NCBI GenBank assembly: GCA_964035545.1
Contig: OZ037769.1
Location: 7,046,929-7,110,928 of the forward strand
Source: Bugula neritina
Taxonomy: Eukaryota; Bryozoa; Gymnolaemata; Cheilostomatida; Bugulidae
Reading direction: 5' to 3'
DNA: 64,000 nucleotides
The notes under the pieces are model-generated. The model did not search any database. It saw only the letters and a program-made list of their open reading frames with translations, and was not told where the DNA came from. This document shows positions 13,001 through 22,500 of the stretch, piece by piece. Positions within the stretch are counted from its first letter, which is position 1; each line of letters starts with the position of its first letter. The translations under genes were made by a program, and so were the position numbers.

Positions 13001-14040
13001 AACTACTGCACTCACTCACCGACAACTCAGAGCTGCTTCTAGAACAATTCGAAGTAATGGGGGTGGGGGGGGGCTGGGAGAAATGCCAACACGGCTGGAG
13101 TATTTTACATTGAGCAGAGCACAAGTGATTCTAGCTTGCAGTCTTCTGTAAGTATGAAATATATATGTTTACAGCATACAACACATCGTCTAGCCTGGCA
13201 TGGAATGACGTGCATTTCATACTGTAGATTTGTCTTCTCATAGTTGGCTGAGCTTTTGAGGAGACCCAAGCATTACTAAAATTAACTGTTAATACGAAGT
13301 GGGAGGATTCACAAACTTTCATTCTCAAGCCCAAAGTAAAACTTCTTATTAATGTCTTACACAATAAATTTGTGAATTCCACAATTCATGGTAGTACCAC
13401 TATTAGATTACTGTACCAGAACCAGGAATAGTTAGAGAGCAGCAACCTACTCTATAAACTACTCTATAAACTAAAATCTAATGAATTACATAAGTGGATG
13501 TCTACTACAGAAGCTAACAATATTTCACCTGTTCTGTAGGTGCACCTGGTGTAGTGTGATAGAGTGCTTTTCCACCATCTTTGATTAGGCTGGTCTCATC
13601 AGCTAGATTATCAGTAACAATGTGAGTATTCTTAACTATTTAGTGTCTAGATTCATAGTATAAGTATAAACTCAGCATGCAAGTAAAACAGCAATAGTTC
13701 TATGACAAACTAGACTGTTGACATACAGTCCCAAGCACTTTTTACAGGTTGTCTAATGATTGATTTTGTTTAAAACATCGAAGAATCAAACTTTTTAGAG
13801 GGTTATTAAAAAAATTCTCGTGTTGCTAAAATGCCTGCTCAAACTACAGCTTCTCTGGATTGAACAAAGGAAATCTCTCCATGATTAAGACACTTCTAAC
13901 ATTCATCTGTGATTCAACATACATGCTGATCTAGACTGTTGAACCCATGGGCCAGAGGAAGATGGAACAAGCTGATCAGAAACTGTCTCATTTGTAAGTT
14001 TAGTTCTGGAGTTGCCAAGTGCTGACTCGCCATCCATCAT
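7031..14040 (-). CDS. Small plakin-repeat protein, about 359 aa, nine coding exons
   Basis: Exons are 13945-14040, 13529-13630, 12779-12818, 11753-11859, 11134-11325, 9892-9991, 8887-9060, 8187-8366 and 7031-7119; the total is 360 codons with stop. The first half is Ser/Thr/Glu-rich and low complexity. The second half has at least three plakin (plectin) repeat-like units: MQEAVSAGILD with MVDAMNKGY (about residues 137-177), TGEMLDRQQAIRKGIL with MGDAVDKEL (213-261), and LKFHEAVAEGIIDQRTGDY with AEIAINKGYI (284-333). In plectin, desmoplakin and MACF1 such repeats bind intermediate filaments. Here there is no room for an actin-binding domain, plakin domain or spectrin repeats, so this would be a repeat-only protein. 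The donor GTAGCC at 8186 is unusual but restores the NKGYIKA motif. The first two exons and the start are less certain; a non-coding 5' exon ending at a GTGAGT near 14.18 kb is likely. Confidence 0.72.
8400..8458. repeat. Short tandem repeat, about 18-bp unit
   Basis: About three copies of a unit like CTACAGTACACTGTAGTAG lie in the intron just upstream of the 8187-8366 exon. The unit is itself partly palindromic (CTACAG and CTGTAG). Confidence 0.6.
11401..11614 (-). mobile_element. tRNA-derived SINE, copy A
   Basis: On the minus strand the copy begins GGGAGCAGCTGTAGTCTAGG, has a B-box-like region, then the family core TGATGTTAGGAAGAGCATCC, then GAATAAGTCCTTGG. It ends near a GACTATAAGCTTTCG tail. 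It lies inside the intron 11326-11752 of the plakin-repeat gene. The same architecture is seen near 18.1, 45.9, 54.7, 57.0 and 60.4 kb. Confidence 0.8.
12943..13020. repeat. Intronic 78-nt hairpin with about 23-bp arms
   Basis: GGTGAATGAGTGCAGTAGTT at 12943-12962 is complementary, with two mismatches across 23 nt, to 12998-13020. The intervening 32 nt contains a further GGGAC/GTCCC pairing, and weaker pairing continues outside the arms. It lies in the intron 12819-13528 of the plakin-repeat gene. It may be a small foldback element or a microRNA-like precursor; sequence alone does not decide. Confidence 0.5.
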
Positions 14041-14806
14041 ATTGCCTGCAACACCAGGGATCAGCTTAGATAAGATCTACAGCTACGATTTGCACCAACC
14101 AAGATGAGCAACTCTTTAGCACTGGAATTGGGAAATATTGCAAGGAACTGTATGGAGAAATCATTCAAATACTCACCAATTCTTCTTTAAAAGTAGGAGT
14201 CTTCATAAAGCAATGGTTGAAGCAGAGCACTTTCAGCTCAGGTGATTTCATGACTCATAACAAGCAATGCAATGGCAGCCATCAGCACCCAAACAGTTTT
14301 CTGTTAGGCACAACAGACAGAACATGCCAAGAGGTCTTATTGCATTATTATTAAGCCAGGCAATGCATTGAAGAAGCAACTTTATAATGTTGAGTTTTAG
14401 TGAACTTGGTGCCAGCTAGTAAAACTACCAAAGCAACTAACTACATTAGGGTTGGTTTAACTGTTCTATATAATATATATAGTAATTAAAAGGCAGTTTG
14501 TTAACAGGTTTCACACAGTTTATTGTAAGTAAGGCATTATTACAGTATGAAAAGGAGTTTCATAGACTGTCAAGGCAATACAATACTCTCACGAACAATT
14601 AATAAATGTAAGGCACTGTGCAGGTGTGCTAGTAAAGTAACAGCTTCACTATAAGAAGTACATTAGCCATAAACAGTTCACAAATAGTAGTAGCTTTGTT
14701 GTAGCAGCAGCAGCAGGTGGTGTGGTAGTAGTAGTGGCAGGAGAGGAACTCCTAACATACTGTAGCAACACAAACATACAGAGCTGTGAGTGTAACCAGT
14801 TAATAT

Positions 14807-17050
14807 TTATTTCTTGCCTTTCTTGGGTACTGCAGCCCCTTTCTTGGCAGGTTTCGCCTTTGTTGAAGCTGCTTGTTTACGTTTTGGATTTTCTGGAGCT
14901 GGCAGCTGTAAAAAGACAGGTTATAGGAATGAAGCTTATATAAATACTATCATATATATATTATTAAACTGGATTACACATCAAAGACTGCACACTACAG
15001 AATATTACTAACCCCGCGACGCTCAGCTATTTTTGCTTGACGTTTATAGGCGCCCATTCTACCCTCCAGAATCGCAGTTCTTCGAGTAACATCGGCGTAA
15101 GGGTTGAGGCGGAGCATGATAGCGGTGTTCTTAAGAGGATTTTTCTTCAAGATACGTCTGCCTCTCTGTCTCTTTGGTTGACGGATAGCATTTTGAATCT
15201 CATCAGACTTAAGTAGACGGCCAAGATCACTGTTACTCATTATTTGCTGTGGTAAACTGCAAGGACACCAAACAAACGCTATGGAAACAATGCAACAAAT
15301 AAATGTCATTTAAATTCATAGCATATTAGTTGCAGTTGCAGGATACTACACAACAATATGACAAGTCGGAACTCACTTGAAATTTTTCTTCATCTGGCTG
15401 GGTGTAGTCCATGTACCATAAAGGGCATCGAGCTGTTTGAAAGCTGATTCGGTCCAAATACAGAATCTACCAACATGGCCACCAGGAGCTAGTTTAAGGA
15501 TGTTAAGTCTGCTTACAGGAATAGTGTCAACACCAGGGATGTTTCTAAATGCTTTCACTACACCATTATTCTTATTATAAATTATCAATGGGCCAAGTCG
15601 TTGGGTTCGTCTTCGGTTTCTCATTTTACCTCTTCCAGCGCGCAATGCCTTAGACTTGTATACCTGTCAACAAAATGGAAAACGACATACAGACTGCATA
15701 CTAAGCGCAACGATAAAAATTTAACTTCTCATGTGGCTTGTTTCAGAATGGTCAGGTTCATCTTCACTTCAGTAACACGGACCAGTTTATCATCATTACA
15801 AATATTAATCCGAGCAAGTTAAGTGGATATGGTGGAGGTACCTTATCAATATCAGCCCAAGCACCAGACTTTCTTAGCAGAGTTACAGCTTCCTTGGTCT
15901 TCTTGAACTCTTCAACCTTGTCACTGACAACCAGTGGGACCTCTGGTATTCCTTCGATCCTGTGACCTTTAGCCATGACGAGGGCAGGGACACCAGTGGC
16001 AGCAATACAGGAGGTAATGGCATATCTCTTCTGGGCAGTATTTACTTTCCTGTGCCATCTCCTCCATGTCTTAGTGGGGGCAAACATTCGCCCACCTCTG
16101 CACATGTTTCCGAAGGCACCCTGGCCTGAGCGGTGAGTACCGCCACCTCGTACTCGGGGAATACGGGCTACAGCTCGTCCAGTACCCCAGGATTCAGCAC
16201 TGGTCTGGTGACCTGCAACAAGAAATACATTGATGAAATCTTCTACTTTTAACCTATTACGCACCTAGTATTCATGTTATATACTGGTGAGCTATCAGAA
16301 CGGCATTAGCATCTTTAAATCAGAAACACGGACCGAAATGTCATCATTTCACACTGCAAAACATATTGACAAGTGATAAAATTGGTAGCTACCTGCTTTC
16401 TTTGAGACTGCATAGGGCTGGCGAGTATTCTTTCTTACATTTGTATGGATGAATCTTACAATATCTGGTCTTACTGGTGCTCTAAACACTGCTGGGAGTT
16501 TCACAGTAGTATCAGTTGCTTCAGTTTTCTCGGTGAACACCGAGACCATAGGACGCGCGGCCTAAAATTACAACAGCGGATGCAATAACTTAGTAATTAA
16601 CAGACACAGCAAGTCACTTTGCTAGTTTCTGATTTCGCAAGAATTTAAACTCGCGCCCAAGGCTCAAAACTTATTTTGCAAGAAAATCAAAGAATTTTGA
16701 CATTTTCATTATGCTGAAAATTGCTTTATTCACATTGCTATACTCAAATTTCCAGGAGGTACATTAAATTTAATTATCATAATGAGTCATAATCACTGAT
16801 TCAATTATAATAACTAATGAGCGATATTAATACCTATTATGCTAACAGTAACATTAACAAGTGTCATACTCGGAGTGAGTGATACTGATAGTCATACCCA
16901 TCGTCACTTTGTGATTAAGTTTAACGCAGTGAATTTAAGTTGCAGGTTAAAATTGTATCACAAATAACACAATCATGAGCAGAAAATGTAGCTGCTAAAA
17001 ACTACGGTATAACAATTGAAATAAATTGCAAATTATTGTATAATTACCAT
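14807..17050 (-). CDS. RPL4: 60S ribosomal protein L4 (uL4)
   Basis: uL4 is a core large-subunit protein lining the peptide exit tunnel. Exons are 17048-17050 (only the ATG), 16393-16561, 15842-16212, 15377-15663, 15013-15256 and 14807-14905. Together they make 391 codons including stop, in the usual size range for animal RPL4. Highly conserved segments are plain: [94 protein letters not shown] and [10 protein letters not shown]. The C-terminal tail is Lys/Ala-rich and shorter than in mammals. Splitting exon 1 right after the ATG is common in ribosomal protein genes. Pyrimidine-rich CTTCCTTTT/CTTC stretches upstream are possible TOP starts. Introns 2 and 3 each carry a U18-type snoRNA. Confidence 0.97.
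15737..15802 (-). ncRNA. SNORD18: C/D-box snoRNA U18 (SNORD18) copy in RPL4 intron 3
   Basis: The intron between exons 15842-16212 and 15377-15663 holds box C ATGATGA (15790-15796), guide GGTCCGTGTTA directly before a D' CTGA, a C'-like AGATGAA, and box D CTGA (15743-15746). A short terminal stem TTGT/ACAA closes it. The guide is complementary to the conserved 28S rRNA segment around AACACGGACC. The fifth base before D' points at the A that human U18 methylates (A1313 by human numbering). In vertebrates U18 is likewise encoded in RPL4 introns, which supports the call. Confidence 0.85.
16287..16352 (-). ncRNA. SNORD18: C/D-box snoRNA U18 (SNORD18) copy in RPL4 intron 2
   Basis: The intron between exons 16393-16561 and 15842-16212 has box C ATGATGA (16341-16347), guide CGGTCCGTGTTTC running into D' CTGA, C'-like AGATGCT, and box D TTCTGA (CTGA at 16295-16298). 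A possible terminal stem GTGA/TCAC closes it with a few unpaired bases. This copy has the longer perfect match to the 28S target, GAAACACGGACC. It differs from the sister copy outside the guide, so the two are not a recent duplication. Confidence 0.87.
16562..17047 (-). other. RPL4 intron 1
   Basis: This 486-bp intron starts GTAATTATAC right after the ATG codon and ends TTTTAG. I looked for a third snoRNA, since vertebrate RPL4 also hosts U16, but saw no convincing box C and box D pair on the minus strand. Confidence 0.6.
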
Positions 17051-18141
17051 GTTTTTGGCTTTGAATGAAGCGGAGCGCAGAGAACACGTTAACCTAATGT
17101 GGCTGCCCGGAATCAAAAGGAAGATGAGCGTGGCTCAACCGCTGAACTTCGTATGAACACGTAATCACGTGATGACCACGAAGATTTTAGGCATAGACTT
17201 GACAACTCCCAGCATACTGTAGAGCAACTTAAAAATCCTAATTGTAAAATAATGTATTGGCATCACTAGGCAGTGATGGTGATCGACTCGGTTTTAGTCG
17301 ACTTTACATGCGATGTGAAACACAAGGTCTATTTTAGGCTAAGGTGCATTGTGATTTTATTTTTAATCGACTATTCAATATCAACAGGAAACTGCTAGCT
17401 AGTGTAGGCTATTTGAAACAGGTTAACAATTTACAATTAGTTTGTACCTAATGCATATTATATTCTTATGTCAGATTCGTTAGTAAAATAAGCCATTGAA
17501 ATTTTGAAGCTACCTAATAATCAAAAATTATGAAAATAGTGCTTGCAGTAAAAACGATTGAGACCATGCAGTAAATGAGTGAATACTGTTACATAAAGCA
17601 CTGAGCAGTATCAACCATTATAAATTAAAACTTAACATAGTTTATAGCATAATAACTTTTGAAATGTGACTTGGCTCTATAGCTCCAACAGCTACTTTTC
17701 AGCTTCTTTAACGTAGTCAAAGGATGCAGGTCTGCTATGCTCTTCTAACTATGCTTTCTTGCTATTCAAAGCATTTCATTTTGAGTATTGAAAGTTTATT
17801 TTTGATAGAGGAGATAACTCTTACAAAAATTGTCAACAAAACTTGTTGATAATTAGATTAAGTACAAATTCTGTGTCTGTGTAGCCATTTCTGCATATGC
17901 CTAACTTCCAATCACATTCTTGTAGAAATTAAAAAAATTAACATTTAACAAGAAAGGTTGCAAACCAGACATATATGAGCATTTAATGGATATACCATAT
18001 AAAGTCGTAACATAATAATATTATAAACTAGTAATATATTAATTAACCACTGGTGAATAGTGCACAAATTTGACAGTTGAAGCTATGTATGTTGCTAATT
18101 ATTGCCTAGGTCTGAATTTTTTTGCATATAATCTTATAATA

Positions 18142-18365
18142 GGGAGCAGCCGTGGCCTAGGGATTAGAATGTTCGCTTAGTGAACATGGAGTCGTAAGCT
18201 CAAACCCCAGATAAAGGCCGTTAGTGATGTTAGGAAGAGCATCCAGTCATAATTGCTCCTGTGCCCCATCTGAATAAATCCTTAGCCTGATTTACCAAAA
18301 AACCTTTTCATCATAAGGGTTTCCTCACAGGGATGGCAACTATAATAAATTTGTGCAAGTTTTTT
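18142..18365 (+). mobile_element. tRNA-derived SINE, copy B
   Basis: It begins GGGAGCAGCCGTGGCCTAGG, with an A-box-like start and a B-box-like CTCAAACCCC. The core GATGTTAGGAAGAGCATCCA follows, then CATAATTGCTCCTGTGCCCC, GAATAAATCCTTAGCC, CCTTTTCATCA and GCAACTATAA. This is one of the most complete copies and serves as the family reference here. Confidence 0.85.
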
Positions 18366-18446
18366 CATCATCTTTTTATAACTTTACACAAAAAACTACA
18401 AGTGCTTTGCAACTAATATAATCTTTAACAATTTATTTTTGTTTCA

Positions 18447-18450
18447 ACAC

Positions 18451-18522
<72 letters not shown>
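18447..18522. repeat. (AT)n microsatellite
   Basis: About 37 uninterrupted TA dinucleotides in the intergenic region downstream of SINE copy B. Confidence 0.95.
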
Positions 18523-18524
<2 letters not shown>

Positions 18525-19596
18525 CAGCTATCTACAAATTATATTCCAATTACTTCACATATATTCATGCATGTATACATTGCATGTTGTGTTTTGGTTG
18601 CATGTATGTAGTAGTATATCAAGTATAAGTTTGGATTGAGTTGTGTAATTAGATTAACGACCAAATGTTATGTTACATCTACTTCACTTGAGCTGTATAC
18701 CTGTATAGGTATGTACACACTGATGGGTAGATCATAATCACTGAGCTACCCAATAAACCAAAAATCAATTTTCGATGTGCAAAAATGTATTGGGTTGGTC
18801 TGAATTTTTATATTTTGAAACTTTCACCTTCTCTAACCAAGAAAAGGAGGGTGGAAGTTTATAATAACATAAGTTAGGCCCAAAGATTTGCTAATCATAG
18901 TTTGTGTAAATATCAGTTATGAAGTCTATTTAGTATAGTACTAAACAAATTTGTAAATAGTTTTTTACATGCTGTAGGCTGTAATTTTTCAAATCAAGTT
19001 ACAATTTAATGCCTAACCATGAATAGGCATCAAGGCTATGAGTATACCATGATGAAAAATAAATATTTCTCTAATCTTGACTGTTCTTTTTTCTAATGCA
19101 AACATGTTGAAAATGACTAATTATATCAAGATCACAAAATGTTTCCAATATAATTCACAGGAGTATATGTGGGGTTGGGATTGTTGGGAGTTATATTTTA
19201 GGTTGCAAGGAGCACGCTTATTAAACACAGCTGTAACTTTGTAAGGCAATAATCTATTGTAGTAGAATACTTTAAAATTTAAACTATATTTATTATTGCC
19301 AATAAATTAATTAAAAACATTAAGGTGATAGAGATGCAGCACCAATTTACAAATGACACATAATGTGTAACAAGGTCTAACAATATGTATGTAATAAGAC
19401 ACAAGTAAAATTTACATGTAGAATAGAGAAATAAATAAATAGACGGGTAAAAGATTTATGAATAAATTCTTGTTTACATAACATGCCATTCCATGATCAT
19501 CTGTGTATTGTGCGGCAAAGACAATCCGCGTTAAAAAAATAAATAAAAGATTTTGAAAAATAATTCGAAAATAAACAGATTCCAATGCGAAAGCAG

Positions 19597-22500
19597 TCAG
19601 CAGTTGTTGATTTTTACAGCATCCAGCTGTTTGATAGCATTATATAGGAGTCGTGCCTCCTCTAACTTCATGTACTGTTCTTGAATGGATTGCAGGGTAA
19701 CTCCTCTCTCTTTTATATCCATATCATTGTGAGAACTTAGTGACTCAGTATTAGATTCATCTTCTCCTGTCTGTGAAATAGCATAACATAATTTATCAGC
19801 ATAATATAACTAAAGTTTGTGGATTGCTGAAAGCAACGTTTTATAACATTTCAAATCTGAATAGTATTTGAAAGAACACCTTTATAGTTTTACTAGCAAG
19901 TGTAGCATATCTAAACTATGTCAATTAGTGCTATTATTATATACATTTTCTAACATTTTCAGTTACCTCTGTTGATTGTGGTTCTACAAGTTTTTTGTCA
20001 GTTCTTAAGGAAAGCAATTCATTTCGAGTAGGTTTCAACTTTTCTTTAATCCTGGAGGACAGTTGAGTCAACTCAACTCTGTTTGGCTTCTTGCCATCTT
20101 CGAGTATAGGCAAGGCAAGCACATCTTTGAAAGAGGGTGACTGTGACGAGAAACTAGACTCTTGTCTGGGGGAGGTAGTGACTGTAGAAACTGCCGAACT
20201 TGAAGTCGTAGAAGCAGGAGACAAGGAGGCAGATATATTAGGAGATTTTGTGACAAACTCTGAGTCCACAGAACTTGTAGAGGTCATGGCGTGTGTTGAT
20301 GACGGTTCTTCCGTAGAATGTTCTGAACGTCTGCTGGAATAAATTAACATAATTTAGATTCACATTCATAGGGCTTACGACATTTATTTATTAAAAAAAC
20401 TAAATTAAAATAATTAAAACAATTTGAAATGCCTTCTAGAAAAAACTGCCAATTTGCAAAATAATGGTTAGTTCTTTTTTCTTTCTTCTAGTCGCATCGA
20501 GTAATGATTACAGAAAATAAATTTTGCTTGAGATCTAAGAATAAACACTACAGTATTGAATTATAAAGTTAGTTAGTTAGTTTTTCCTAACAAGTCTAGT
20601 ACTTTTTAGTTTTAGTTTAGTGACAGAGTAACTGATTTTTCACTCCACATTACAAGTAGAGTTCTATTGAAACCCAATTGCTAGTATTTTTGCCGACTTT
20701 CTATTTCCACGTATAGATCCTAGAGGAGAGTATGTGAAGTTACAACAACACGTGAGATGAGTCGAAAAAACTGTGGCAAAAATTTTTATCCTTAACTTAC
20801 TCTGTTTTCGGACACGGAAGAAAATCCTCGAATGTATCATAACCATCTGCCATTACTCTACGTTTCACTGTCAGAAAATCTTCTCTTTCGAAAGATCGAA
20901 CGTCACAATCTGCTAAGTCATATCCTATTGACTTCTGTGGTGAGTCAGAGGGTGATGACTCACAGAGCAAAGAGTCAACCGAAGGAAGTGGTGAGTCACT
21001 CAACACTCGGAAAGTTGGAGAAGTTGATTTATTTCTACAAGTAATAATCAAAATATTATATGCGTCTTTATGATGTAATAATTATTGTAGTATTTATCTT
21101 GGAATTTAATTATTTCTTCAGAGAAAACCAACTGGTATTTCACAATTTTGACCCATGTAAATGAGTGAAAATTCACATACAGCTAATGAAATATAATGCA
21201 TTTGGATCATATTAACAGGTAAGTCTATCTAACAAGCAAATGTTGATCACCATGGCAACATAAAACTGATAGACACCATACAACATGTGTTTATTAAAAA
21301 AAGAAGTTTCTGCAAGCAAAAACACACAATTTTATATTCTTACCCATTAAACTCTGAGATATTGACTGTGGAATTTGCTGGCAATGACTGGGGTCTGTGA
21401 GATAGTCTATGAATATTGTGTGTCAAGTTTTCCAGACTCTGCGTATACACAACTTAGTTTCAACACAAACACAAAATATTTTGTTTGGAAGACATTCAAA
21501 GACATAATAACATGTACAGCTTATTTTATTGTATACACAACAGTTCAAGTCCATATAATTGAATCAAACTTTAGATCTTTCATAAACCTAAATTAATATT
21601 CCGCCTGATGAATTGATGAGGCTAGAATAGTGCGCCATTTATGAAAAATAAAAAGTTATCTTCTACATTATATATTTTTTAAAGAGTAGTTTGTTCAACC
21701 AGTATTTATGGATTATCTTTCCCATTAACTAACATGATCAGTGGAAAAAACTTCATGTTCACCTAATGACATACTGTGACATGTACTATGAATGGCAGGT
21801 GCTGTGACATACTGTGACATGTACTGACATACTGTGACATGTACTATGAATGGCAGGTGCCGTGACATACTGTGACATGTACTGACATATGCTGTGACAT
21901 GTATTGACATGTGTTGCGACATGCATTGACATATACTGTGACCTATACTGTGACATGTACATGGGTTTGTAAAGGAGGAAGTAGCAAGACTACCTGTGAG
22001 GTTTGAGTTGAAATATCGTTGCCAAGATTTATAGAAAGTACAGGGAGATCACAGGATAAAACAGATTCGCTGTCACCGAGTCCACTTTCATCATCTTCAC
22101 CAGAGCTACCAACATAAGAATATGGTCTTACATCAACCAAGACATTTCTGAATTTGAAGGGATTTTACAACTCCAAGCCTCGAGAATCAAAAGAGCAAAT
22201 AATTATACTCCTATCATTTTGTAAAACTAACTTGCTTGATAACTCTAATAGCAGGGACTATAGAGTACCCCTATCAAACACACCCATCCACCAACTCACG
22301 TTTTTTCAATAATTGGATTCAATTTAAATTCTAATGAATAATGAGAAAATAATGGACAAAATTTAAAACTAGTAACTTGTAGTAACTGCAAAGTACATCC
22401 ATCAACATTGTTCTCCATTTAATTACATATTTTTGTAGCTGCAACTGATTCAACATAATGATTTCTAGATTAGTAACCTGGGCAAACTACAACAACACGC

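Larger units (their letters stand above)
17051..19596. other. Intergenic region between RPL4 and the SH3-protein gene
   Basis: It contains the RPL4 promoter side (17.05-17.25 kb, less AT-rich), one SINE copy (18142-18365) and an (AT)n tract. Near 19.4-19.6 kb minus-strand sequence likely includes the 3' UTR of the SH3-protein gene. No coding sequence was recognised. Confidence 0.6.

Noticed and set aside
16860-16920. Possible U16-type snoRNA in RPL4 intron 1 (GACGATGGGTATGA on the minus strand)
   Set aside because: The box C is imperfect and no box D with a closing stem is placed correctly.
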